Positions 19,528-28,607 of a DNA stretch of 64,000 nucleotides are shown here, in pieces. The DNA lies in assembly GCA_015039365.1 (NCBI GenBank), contig WION01000108.1, positions 62,001 through 126,000 of the forward strand. Direction: 5' to 3'. Each line of letters starts with the position of its first letter. The first letter of the stretch is position 1. The notes beneath the pieces were generated by a model. It did not search any database. It worked only from the letters and a program-made list of their open reading frames with translations, and had not been told where the DNA came from. This DNA is from Amanita rubescens. Its lineage: Eukaryota; Basidiomycota; Agaricomycetes; Agaricales; Amanitaceae. The translations under genes were made by a program, and so were the position numbers.

Positions 19528-21282
19528 ATGAGCAAAGATTACACCTACAACACCCAGAAACTACCTATGAATCATGGAATCAACAAGAACCTCACCTACG
19601 ATCTCGCCAACAACGACGAGAGCACCATCACCGGAACCGCCGATATACTCAGTCTTTACCCAGACAACGACGACAACACCACCACCACCGTCGAATCCCC
19701 CGATACATCCAGTAATCAGGATGCTAGCAGAAGGACAACGATCACCGAACCCAATAGGCCACGTCTCGTTCCTTATCACAGCGCTTCAGATTCTGACAAA
19801 GAGAATCGACCTGATGATTCACCCAGAACAAGCCGAGCTACGAGTCCTCACGATACCACAGAAGATCAGGATAACGGAGGACATAATGAAGATACAAGGA
19901 GAACTAGGAAAATACTTGATAACATGCGAAAGATATATCATAACCCCGACTCTTTTGCCGAATTCGACAAAGAATCAACTGGCGATCTTCGCAACAGAAG
20001 CGATGATAACGATCCAACTAGCCCTAGCAATCGTCGAGTCATGGCAGACATCACTCCCTCTGAACCTCAGACGATCTTTACGACATTCGCAGATTATAAC
20101 AGCTCAGCTCTCATGCGAAAGACTATTGACGACATTAAAAGACTTTCCGGCCTGCCAATCAATTCTCAGGAACTGGAACGACTTACCAGACTCTGGCGCA
20201 TTCTCTCAGACGCAAGACTCGCCAAGGCAATCATCGTCAACGCTCGAGAACGATACAACTACCACTGCGCAGATATTATAGAAATCTGGACCAACTTAGA
20301 TCGTATGGAATGGTACACCAAACTTTCTCATGGATGCACCATCCACCAATTCGGAATCGATCTCTTACGCCGAATCCTCGCCGCTGACGTAGAACGCTTC
20401 TACGAACAAGCCATCTCAGACGTCAGGAATGAAATACACCCTCCGTTCATTCTTAATGACGACCCCAACGATCTCGTTGCCATTCATCACAGCTTTGACT
20501 CTCACAGAATCGCACCAGATGCACAGCATATCTTGGAACTTACGAACCGAACCGAGATTGGAGCAATCGCCTTAGCCGATCTAGCAGATCGAATCAAGGA
20601 GATCGCCGAATCTTCTAGACGGACTACCGCATGGACAGAAGATCTGTTTACCAAAGGAGCAAAACCGCAGCAACTCTCTCACAACGCCTATGAAGAAGTT
20701 GCCCACGTCATGATGGAATTAGATCTCCATCAGAATCTTATACCTTCCACGCCTGTCGCCCAGACCGCTGAAAGATTTAAGAACCTCGGACGTTCGCTCA
20801 TTCCCCAACACAACCTTTATCGATTATGGAAGGGAACGCAGAACAGACCCAACAGACCCCCACCGTCTCCAACGTCGGATCGACGTCCACCCCCACCGCC
20901 TTTAACATCGGCGCCTTCGACGGTCGAGAACGCCTCGCCCGCATTCACCAGGAAATCTCGGATTTCCTCCACTACCAGTCCCACGTCCGGCTTTTCGCCG
21001 CCACATCCCTACCATCAACGGTCCCTCGTCCCGACGACGAATCCAAGGAGCGCATCATCAAGCTCCTCAAAGAAGAGAACCGACGCCTCAAGGTTCTCCA
21101 CAAACTCCTCAACTCGCTTGAGGCCAACAACGAGGAACTCGTCCAAACGTACACGGACACACCCACCGACTGGAACGCAGGAGGATGGAATCAGGACGAA
21201 TGACTTCGACGTCTTCGTCGACAACTCAGCCGGCTATCATCCCTACGACGATGAAGACGCCCGCCACAACCTCGATACCTAG
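19528..21282 (+). CDS. Gypsy-1 ORF downstream of pol, 584 codons (frame 1)
   Basis: ATG abuts the pol stop (TGA-ATG) and is in the same frame, so it could be read by stop readthrough, by reinitiation, or start internally. Residues 1-170 are polar and disordered (Asp/Asn/Ser/Thr). From the internal ATG at 20,041 (MADITPSEPQTIF) to about 20,850 the translation looks folded and mainly helical (MRKTIDDIKRLSGLP, LERLTRLWRILSDARLAKAI, FGIDLLRRILAADVERFYEQ, AYEEVAHVMMELDLHQNLIP). The last 140 residues are Pro/Ser/Arg-rich and disordered. No envelope, nuclease or protease motif and no membrane segment were seen. Most fungal gypsy elements end after pol, so this is an accessory gene of unknown function. 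Confidence 0.6.
   Translation: MSKDYTYNTQKLPMNHGINKNLTYDLANNDESTITGTADILSLYPDNDDNTTTTVESPDTSSNQDASRRTTITEPNRPRLVPYHSASDSDKENRPDDSPRTSRATSPHDTTEDQDNGGHNEDTRRTRKILDNMRKIYHNPDSFAEFDKESTGDLRNRSDDNDPTSPSNRRVMADITPSEPQTIFTTFADYNSSALMRKTIDDIKRLSGLPINSQELERLTRLWRILSDARLAKAIIVNARERYNYHCADIIEIWTNLDRMEWYTKLSHGCTIHQFGIDLLRRILAADVERFYEQAISDVRNEIHPPFILNDDPNDLVAIHHSFDSHRIAPDAQHILELTNRTEIGAIALADLADRIKEIAESSRRTTAWTEDLFTKGAKPQQLSHNAYEEVAHVMMELDLHQNLIPSTPVAQTAERFKNLGRSLIPQHNLYRLWKGTQNRPNRPPPSPTSDRRPPPPPLTSAPSTVENASPAFTRKSRISSTTSPTSGFSPPHPYHQRSLVPTTNPRSASSSSSKKRTDASRFSTNSSTRLRPTTRNSSKRTRTHPPTGTQEDGIRTNDFDVFVDNSAGYHPYDDEDARHNLDT
19574..20281 (+). CDS. Overlapping accessory ORF, 235 codons (frame 2)
   Basis: Lies entirely within the preceding ORF, in the +1 frame. 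After a Ser/Thr/Pro linker (MESTRTSPTISPTTT) comes about 105 residues that look folded and helical: GHVSFLITALQILTKRIDLM, RVLTIPQKIRITEDIMKIQG, LGKYLITCERYIITPTLLP, NQLAIFATEAMITIQLALAI. In exactly this stretch the frame-1 translation is disordered. This complementarity favours frame 2 as the real product for 19,574 to about 20,100. No homologue is recognised. Confidence 0.5.
   Translation: MESTRTSPTISPTTTRAPSPEPPIYSVFTQTTTTTPPPPSNPPIHPVIRMLAEGQRSPNPIGHVSFLITALQILTKRIDLMIHPEQAELRVLTIPQKIRITEDIMKIQGELGKYLITCERYIITPTLLPNSTKNQLAIFATEAMITIQLALAIVESWQTSLPLNLRRSLRHSQIITAQLSCERLLTTLKDFPACQSILRNWNDLPDSGAFSQTQDSPRQSSSTLENDTTTTAQIL
20826..21203 (+). CDS. Overlapping accessory ORF with coiled coil, 125 codons (frame 3)
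   Basis: Starts MEGNAEQTQQTPT, a polar linker, then FDGRERLARIHQEISDFLHY and a heptad-like coiled coil (ERIIKLLKEENRRLKVLHKL, LLNSLEANNEELVQ). It overlaps the C-terminal part of the 584-codon ORF, which in that stretch is Pro/Ser/Arg-rich and looks like an overprinted frame. The coiled coil suggests an oligomeric structural or RNA-binding accessory protein; that is inference only. Confidence 0.5.
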   Translation: MEGNAEQTQQTPTVSNVGSTSTPTAFNIGAFDGRERLARIHQEISDFLHYQSHVRLFAATSLPSTVPRPDDESKERIIKLLKEENRRLKVLHKLLNSLEANNEELVQTYTDTPTDWNAGGWNQDE

Positions 21283-21318
21283 AAGATACCCGCATATTGT
21301 TGTTGCGGTCAACAACGT

Positions 21319-21327
21319 AGAGGAGAG
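21319..21327 (+). other. Polypurine tract of Gypsy-1
   Basis: AGAGGAGAG, four bases before the 3' LTR (21,332), is the expected position for priming plus-strand DNA. Just upstream a small hairpin (GTTGTTG-CGGT-CAACAAC) precedes it. Confidence 0.6.
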
Positions 21328-21331
21328 CTAG

Positions 21332-21849
21332 TGTTACAAACACGGTACGGACTCCTACATTATGATTACATGACACGTCGGACATGCTTACTTTTTCGTA
21401 TATGTCTACCCCTTCGTCACATCCCCATTATGTTCATCAAACGGACTACCTCGTTCTCTTATCGATCCCCATTCCGTTTACCCTATGCCCAACCCCTTGT
21501 TCATACGTGTACCATCCCCTATGCCCCCTGTTTTACCTATACTTGTTATCGCCCTTGTTCTACTTACGATATAGCTGTGTTTCTGTACATGTATATAAAC
21601 CGATGTACTGTAGCGTCGAACCTTAAGTTCGACTTACTTTGTCTTTGTCAATATCACATCCCATCTCACCTAAAGAACGTCGTTTCTACTCCGTTCATTA
21701 TCGCTCTCAAGGATAAGACTTCTCATAGTCGTCTTATCACTTAGCTTATTCGTTCACCTATTGTTTGACTTGTCCGTTGGACTTAGTCTACTTTGTCAAG
21801 CGCTCTTAGCGTGGACACATCGTAGGTGGAGATTGACGTGATCATAACA
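21332..21849 (+). repeat. Gypsy-1 3' LTR
   Basis: 518 bp, indistinguishable by eye from the 5' LTR, followed directly by the target duplication TTAAC. Confidence 0.97.
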
Positions 21850-22012
21850 TTAACTCAAGAGTGAGCAAGCATTGATGGGAGCCCAAACCTACTGCAGCTG
21901 TCAGGAATTCTCCATTGGTAACCTTCCCCCATTCAACAATGAGATATCATAAGCCAAAATGCACTGTTATACAAATGCATGGCATTGACAGTTATCATTT
22001 TGTTTCAGCGTC

Positions 22013-22590
22013 ATGTCAAAACAATGGAAATACCTTCAACAAGCAGTGGATTTAACTGGTGGTCTAGGAAACACTAATTTTGAAGCTTCAATAAAAGGCT
22101 TGATAGACATATATGCCATGTTCAACCAATTTGTTCCAACCGGTAAACTTCAGGCCAACACAATTATCAATCAGAATGGTGAACATGCAACCACCATCAA
22201 CTGCTCTAACCAGTACTTTTCATCATGGAAAGATCATCCCTACTCAAAGCACATACCTTTCAGCAGAGACATTGATCCGAAAGGGATATTAACATGAGCA
22301 GTTGGAGGCATCTATTTCCATAGTGAGGATAATGTTGTATGGTATTATGAACAAAGTGAAGGATCAAATGGAGCTATTAAATACGTCACTTTGGAACCTT
22401 CACTATACTCCAAATGAAGGTTACTAACAATAGAAATCTCCAGATACAGCCCCATCGCACCTGTCTTATTTCGAGAAGGGGACATTGTTGAAGTGCAGTT
22501 AACATTGATGCTGGTGCCTTTGAAAGGCAGGCAATTCAAAATGACTGCTGTGCTGTGATGCTTAACCTTGCTAGATTCAACATATTCACA
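22013..22590 (+). pseudogene. Unidentified basidiomycete gene remnant with three in-frame UGA stops
   Basis: One frame runs from ATG 22,013 (MSKQWKYLQQAVDLTGGLGN) through DPKGILT, TGA at 22,295, AVGGIYFHSEDNVVWYYEQ, TGA at 22,415, RYSPIAPVLFREGDIVEVQL, PLKGRQFKMTAVL and TGA at 22,556. The spacing of all three stops keeps the frame. The pattern fHxEDNxVxYY followed by frxGDIVEvQ is one I associate with uncharacterised Agaricomycete proteins often found near transposons; no function is known to me. All three stops are UGA, compatible with decayed CGA (Arg) codons. Confidence 0.6.
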
Positions 22591-22599
22591 GGTAAGTCA

Positions 22600-23539
22600 A
22601 CACCTACAGTCATACCATCTATCACAAATTGCCTTCATGTAGGAAAAACTTTGAAGCAGAAGATTGGATATAGTGATGCTGAAGACAAGCTCAGTTCTAC
22701 ACAGGATAAGTTAAGATGTCTGGAGCTTGACAATGTGAACCAAGAGGCTAATGTTTAATTTAAATACATAAACAATCTAGTTAAAGGTTAAAGGTTCATA
22801 AGAGAGATATGTCATGAACATGGTGACTTGCTGTGTCCCATCATGATCAAGCATGATCCACCATGATCCAGAGCATGACCAAACTTGTATCCAACATATC
22901 TGATAGAGACCATCTCCATCTGCCTGGGCTCAGTTCAAGATGGCATGGAAATACAAGCCAGGCTAGTAGAGGGCTCACAGCCAGCGGCCAGGGCTCTGTA
23001 CAGTTGCTGGGGTGTAGGATGATTTTGGTAGTTGATGGAGGTGCATAAGCAGTTGATAGTGGGTGGGTGATCATTGGAGATGCAAACTCTGCTGAAACCA
23101 TTTATTGGGCTGCAGTAGTCAAACTGATTATTTTGACTCACGAGCGTCTCATGAAATCCTCACCTAGTCAACTGCTCATGAGTCTCACTGATCGCTTGAC
23201 TTCTTGCAGTAATTCCAAATGTCCACAATTTAAACCTGTAATTCATGAAAATGTTTATCAGCAAGACAAATTACATTTGAATTCTGAACATATGACTCAC
23301 CAAATCGTCAACAAACTCTCCAGAATATATTGGAGACAAACAAGTCCTCCCATCCACATTGGTCCATCTAAGAACAACGTTGTCCCCCCTCAACTTCTTG
23401 TACATTCAGCTGGTGGTAAACCGAGAAGGGCTCCTGTCCAAGTCCAGGAATTGACAAAGAGAGCTGTGAACGGCAGTCAGCACAGAATAGAGGAAAGAGA
23501 TGGGAATGGACATACCCTTTTGTCCCAGAAGCATGCTCC
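22600..23539. other. Degraded coding-like DNA, no gene assigned
   Basis: Holds short coding-like frames, for example plus-strand codons from about 23,160 to 23,539 (containing QFKPVIHENVYQQ and HIGPSKNNVVPPQLLVH), cut off by the solo LTR at 23,540. It may be the 3' part of the preceding pseudogene or another remnant. No motif is recognised. Confidence 0.3.
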
Positions 23540-23904
23540 TGTTGAATATTGAGTGATTAAACATCAAATATCGCTCAAATGCTTTATATTTAGTGTTACA
23601 ATACTATATTCTTTGTTTTGTGTATGTTAGTTTATAGGTGTAGTGGTTGTGTCTGTGGACAAAACGTGATATAGTGGACACCTAAACTCAAGCCTGATGG
23701 GATAGGTAGTAAATAGAACCAAACAGGCCAGGTTTCCTTACGTAACTACAGTACCTACACTTGGATATAGACTTGATATCACTGCTACCAACTGTTATAG
23801 ACCGCATTTGTGAATGTCTCCAGTGTGTATTAAGTCTATCAGAGGGCTAGACAACTACTACAATATTTGTAGTGAGTTGCAACAACACTTGGCCATTTTT
23901 AACA
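23540..23904 (+). repeat. Solo LTR of the copia family, without target duplication
   Basis: 365 bp, TGTTGAATATTGAG...TTTTTAACA, clearly the same LTR as at 25,257, 38,146 and 39,522 but more diverged and slightly shorter. The flanks (GCTCC left, AGTGT right) do not match, so it is not a simple solo LTR from one insertion; recombination between different elements would explain it. Confidence 0.85.
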
Positions 23905-24163
23905 AGTGTATGGAATTGTGAATGCCTTTTGGTACATACCCCACTTTTGTCCACATGATAATAGGGGAATACAAAGTTGAGAAATTGACCGTTTCGGAAT
24001 GGTTGATTCAAAAGTTGGCATGGTTCTCACGCTTAAGAATTACTGTAGTGAGTGTTGCAGCTGCACGCAACTGTAGCAGGCAATGTCCAGTCGGAGTTTT
24101 AAAACATCCCAAAGCGTGCGCATTCTCTACCCCACTGCATCATCATCTCTCTCTCTACTCTAT

Positions 24164-25256
24164 TATGGCCAGCAATGCCACTCAGGAACCTCAAGGGGCC
24201 TCCACTGTGGTCCCTCCGACTCCCCATGAGGTTCTCGAAGCTCAGCTGTTGCTTGCACAGGCTAAAAAAGGAAAGCCAAGGAAGAAGCCTTTGAAGGCCT
24301 CTCACACTGTCAGTATGGATGATGGCAATGCCTCAGACAAGGAGAATGAACCTGGGAACAATGATGGGAAGGAGGATGTCATTCAGTGTGTCATTCATTA
24401 TTCATTATTCATGTTTGTTTTATTGAACTCTGGCATAGCTGGCATGATCCTGCTTTTCATCACTACTCTGACACTCTCCTCACAATCATTGAGGACAGTA
24501 TATGTTTCCGGAAGGCCTTTGGCTTCAAGGGAGGTGATGATCCCTCTGTCACTAATGGTGGCTTGAGTCTTATTCAGACTTGCCACTTGATTGCTCCACA
24601 ACTCTTTCCCACTCACCCAGAGACAAACATGGAGAAACTTGCACATGCAGTTAAAAACCGTGTTTCAAAGTTAAGTAAGTAACCCTTTCTTCTTTATCTT
24701 TTCTGGGCTTAGGTGCATCAGTTTGAAGAAGAAATACCAGGCTTTCCGAAAGGAGCTTGGTGAAACAGGTCAAGGCTTAGTTGAAGCTGACCATGAGTTG
24801 GAGATCACAGTTGGGACTCCATTACACAACACTTGGGGTGAGTAATCAATTTCATTGATGATTGAACATGTTTAACATGTATCAAAGAAAAAATCAAAGC
24901 CAAATTCAAGTGGTACAAGCGTTTACACCACTTGTTGAGTGTCAATCCTGTCTATGATCGTCCAGCTTTGGCAAATAGTTCTTCCTCACATGACTTGCAA
25001 GCTGTTGAGAATGTGGCAAAGCCAATGGTGAGTTGCTACATTTATTTCATGAACAAATAAATGACTGATAATGTCAAGTCTGCATCTCGTCATTCTCCTG
25101 ATTGGGATGACTTTGGTGATGATGAGGATTCTGTGAAATCATCACCCTCTCCTGAGAACAGCCAAGCTCCACCTGCTGTTCTTGCACCACTGCATCCTCC
25201 TTCCTACTCCATCAGCTTCAGAGCCACAAAAGATCAATCCTCAGAAGTGCAAGTTG
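24164..25256 (+). pseudogene. PIF/Harbinger Myb/SANT-like gene, 5' part, interrupted by copia
   Basis: Multi-exon gene: exon 1 from ATG 24,164 (MASNATQEPQGASTVVPPTP) to about 24,385, intron 24,386-24,438 (GTGTGT...CATAG), then exons encoding WHDPAFHHYSDTLLTIIEDS, TNMEKLAHAVKNRVS, LKKKYQAFRKELGETGQGLV and WYKRLHHLLSVNPVYDRPAL. The Lys-rich KNRVS...LKKKYQxFRxELGxTGxG block resembles the Myb/SANT-like DNA-binding accessory protein of PIF/Harbinger transposons. The last exon is cut at 25,256 by the copia LTR and contains a one-base insertion near 25,206 (frame PLHPPS shifts to PSASEPQK), so it was probably dead before or after the insertion. It continues at 38,528. Confidence 0.65.
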
Positions 25257-25633
25257 TGTTGAATATTGAGTGATTAAACATCAGATATCACTCAAATGCT
25301 TTATATTTCGTGTTACAATACTATATTCTTTATTTTGTGTATAATGAGCTAGTTTATAGGTGTAGCGGTTGTGTCTGTGGACAAAATGCGATATAGTGGA
25401 CACCTAAACTCACGCCTGATGGGATAGGTAGTAAATAGAACCAAACAGGCCAGGTTTCCTTACATGTAGGGAACTACAGTACCTACACTTGGATTTAGAC
25501 TTAATATCACTGCTATCAATTGTTATAGACCGCATTTGTGAACGTCTAAAGCGTGTATTGAGTCTATCAGAGGGCTAGACAACTACTACAACATTTGTAG
25601 TGAGTTGCATCAACACTTTGCACATTTTTAACA
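25257..25633 (+). repeat. Copia 5' LTR
   Basis: 377 bp, TGTTGAATATTG...TTTTTAACA. Compared with the 3' LTR it shows two differences seen by eye (CACGCC/CACACC and GGATTTAG/GGATATAG), one of them a CpG transition. Confidence 0.95.
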
Positions 25634-25649
25634 GGTTATGGGCCCCGGC
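25634..25649 (+). other. Copia primer-binding site matching initiator tRNA-Met anticodon arm
   Basis: GGTTATGGGCCC directly follows the LTR and is complementary to GGGCCCAUAACC, the anticodon stem-loop of eukaryotic initiator tRNA-Met. This is the half-tRNA priming arrangement known from Drosophila copia, not priming by the tRNA 3' end. Confidence 0.75.
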
Positions 25650-25788
25650 CTTTACTGCTAGAGAACTGCTATTGTGTTTTGGACTAGACTGGCCATTTTG
25701 GACAGTCTACTTATTGATTGGACGCATTTTTGGCCATTGGCTAAACAACTACATTGGGACTTGGACTTTGGGACTTTGACAAAAAAAA

Positions 25789-28411
25789 ATGTCGGATCAT
25801 TCTACAATAAAAATCAAGCCACTATCCAATGGTAACTACCAGGAGTGGTCAGGGGAAATGAGGGCGCTTTTAATGCGCAGTGGGCTATGGAGTGTGGTGT
25901 CTGGCAAGGTTACAAAACCAGCCAAAACCAGTGATGATGAATTGGCAAAGTGGGAGACAAAAGTAGAGAAAGCTGCTGGTGAAATCTACTTGGGTGTAGA
26001 AAGTGACCAAAGAGTCCATTTTCGAGATCAAGTGGATGATCCAAAAGCTATGTGGGACAGTCTCAAAAAGGCTCACTTGCACCAAAAGCCAGGTGCAAGA
26101 TTCAATGCCTATGATGAGCTGTTCTCTATCCACAAGGCAGACGATGAAACACTCATGGCTGTGGCAACCAGAGTGGAGAAGGCAATGTCCAACATTAAAA
26201 ATCTTCGTCCTAGTGACTTCACATTGGACAAATTGGACGATGAATTGCTGTGTATGGCAATGATTCGTGCTCTACCAGAGAGCTTCGCCAATTTGACTTC
26301 CAATTTGTTATTAGTGGATAACTTGGACAAGAGTGTAATCCTCCAAGCCTTCAAATCGGAGGAATTAAACCAAAAACGTCGAGCTGATGTGGGGGAGAGG
26401 GCCAATAGAGCAGGGACATCGAGTTATAGAGGTGGAAGAGGTGGTGGCAGAGGTGGCAGAGGTGGTGGTCACCATAATGGATTCAAAATTAAGCTTACAT
26501 GCTTCTTATGTGGAGAGGAAGGGCATATGGTGGCAAAATGTCCGAAAAACAAGGTGACAGCTGCACCTAGTGCCAATAAGGCAGAGGAGGGAAAGGAGGC
26601 AGAGACTGCTGAAAAGGCAGGAAATGCAAGTCATGTTCATTATAATGCATTTGGGACTTCTGCTGACCATCGTTTTGACTGGAATACAGACTCGGGGGCC
26701 ACTTCTCATATGACCCCACATAGACATTGGTTCAAAACCTACACCAAAATGCGAAAAGAGGTTAGGTTGGCAGATCATACTACTGTGATATATACAGAGG
26801 GAGTTGGGTCTGTTGTATTTAAACCAGTTATAGATGGAAAACCAGCTAGAGAGGTTGAATTTGCTAGAGTGTTACATGTACCGGACTTACAGAATAATCT
26901 TTTCTCTGTCTTATACCTTACACAACATAGAGGGTTTAATGTACATATCTCAAAGTCTATAATGAAATTTGAAAAAGATGGTCATGTACCTTTTGTTGCC
27001 AAAGTGGGAGATAATAATGTTGGTTATCTTGCTGGTGAGACCATTGTAGACCAAGAGTATGTTAAATCGGCTGTTGCATCGTCCACTCTGCCTCTGGACT
27101 TGACTTTGTGGCATAGGAGGCTAGCACACCATGGGTATGAGAGTGTCAAGAGTATGGTTCGTGACAGCATGGTTGAGGGACTTACCATGACGTCTAATGA
27201 CAAGCCTGATCCGATCTGTGAGCCATGTCTGGCAGGGAAAATGCATGCCAATCCATTCCCTTCTTCGAAAAATCGGTCGACAAAGCTATTGCAGCTTGTA
27301 CACACTGATGTACACAAAGTGGGCGCTACTACACATTCTGGCTATCAATATTGGGTTACATTCATTGATGACTATTCTCGACTTCGTATTGTACTCCCTA
27401 TAAAGACGAAAGACATGGTGTTTGATGCATTTAAACAATTCAAAGCTTATGCTGAGAATCAAACTGGTCATAAAATTAAAACATTGAGGGATGATAAGGG
27501 AGGGGAGTACATGTCAAACGCATTTTTGCGATTTACAGATGAATGTGGGATTGCCAGGCAACACACAGTGCGAAATAGGCCACAGCAGAATGGTGTAGCA
27601 GAGCGTGCAAATAGGACCTTGTCAGAAAGGATCACGGCTATGTTAGAAGAGTCTGGTTTGTCTAACAAATTTTGGGGAGAGTGTTTGGCAGCACTCGTTC
27701 ATGTTTGGAACAGATGTCCAACATCTGCAGTTGCTAAGAAAACCCCATTTGAGTTATGGCATGGCAAGAAGCCTGATGTTAGTCATCTAAGGATTTGGGG
27801 GTGCACTGCTTATGTGCATGTGCAAAAGGATAAACGTATTGCTCTTGGATCACATATGGAAAAGTGCATATTCACAATCATTTCGGAAAGAGCAGAGTTT
27901 GATAAATGTTACATGCTTGGCTCACACTCTGTTCAACGACCTCAGGAAACTAGAAATGAAATGAATGACACACATACAGAGCAACATTACATTCCAATAC
28001 CAGCTATACAGGTGGAAGCTGATGATGATGATGATGACAGCATACAGGTGCCATTGCCGGAGCGACAGGAGCAGCAGCAGGAGGAGGAAGAGCAGCCACA
28101 GGAGGAACGAGATGTGCAACCAGAGGCTGAAGCTGAAGCTGAACAGGAAGAAAGGCCAGTTACTCCACCACCACGACCAGTACCAGTTGAGCCAGAGGTC
28201 CCATTAGCACAGAGACGTGAAAGACGAAATGTGCAACCTCCTGGTGAATGGTGGAAGGTTAAACCTCGTGTCTTGAGGTATAATGATGATGATGAGGGGG
28301 AAGAAGATGCTGAATGTGTTCATACATCATCATTAACTGGAAATGAACCTAACAGCTATGCTGAAGCGATGGCTGGCCCAGATGCACAGAGGTGGCATGA
28401 GGCTGCTTTGG
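25789..28411 (+). pseudogene. gag-pol: Copia Gag-Pol, first part: Gag, protease, integrase
   Basis: Open from ATG 25,789. Gag (UBN2/copia type) begins IKIKPLSNGNYQEWSGEMRA; a Gly/Arg-rich segment precedes the zinc knuckle CFLCGEEGHMVAKC (about residue 240). Protease: WNTDSGATSHMTPH. Integrase: zinc domain LWHRRLAHHGYESVKSM with CEPCLAGK, catalytic Asp in HTDVHKVG and LRDDKGGEYMS, Glu in RPQQNGVAERANRT. After AHLRIWGC-type sequence, CIF is followed directly by TIISERAEFDKC: the usual copia block GYP-x-KGW is absent, so about 20 codons seem deleted in frame near 27,875. The frame is broken by the LINE at 28,412, inside AQRWHEAAL. Confidence 0.92.
28399..28411 (+). repeat. 13-bp LINE target site duplication, left copy
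   Basis: GAGGCTGCTTTGG at 28,399-28,411 is repeated exactly at 36,550-36,562. Removing the LINE and one copy restores the copia reading frame across RWHEAAL and EEINAQLNNGTW. Confidence 0.95.
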
Positions 28412-28607
28412 CACACGCTTCTTGATCCTTTACCACCACCTTCCTGTTTGAGTCAAAACACGTTTTACATCCCCTGCTACTATTCTCTCTTGCCAGCCCA
28501 CAAGAAGCCCTCCCATTGCTCTCTAAGACTCTCTTCCCCCATTTTTCCTTTTCTCATCCACCTTTTCCATCGTCCTTTCTTCCATCCACTTCCCTTTTTC
28601 TGGCCTT

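Larger units (their letters stand above)
13568..21849 (+). mobile_element. Complete Ty3/gypsy chromovirus (Gypsy-1) with extra ORFs
   Basis: 8,282 bp, flanked by the 5-bp target duplication TTAAC (13,563-13,567 and 21,850-21,854). The two 518-bp LTRs show no difference by eye, so insertion is very recent. Order: LTR, self-complementary primer site, long AUG-less leader with open frame, gag, pol (protease, RT, RNase H, integrase, chromodomain), a cluster of overlapping ORFs, polypurine tract, LTR. All ORFs are free of internal stops. CpG is abundant, unlike in the older repeats. By gene order and the C-terminal chromodomain it belongs to the Tf1/sushi-type chromoviruses. It is the best candidate for an active element in the window. 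Confidence 0.95.

Noticed and set aside
19528..21282. Envelope gene in the position after pol
   Set aside because: No signal peptide, membrane segment, furin-like site or Cys pattern was seen in any of the three frames.
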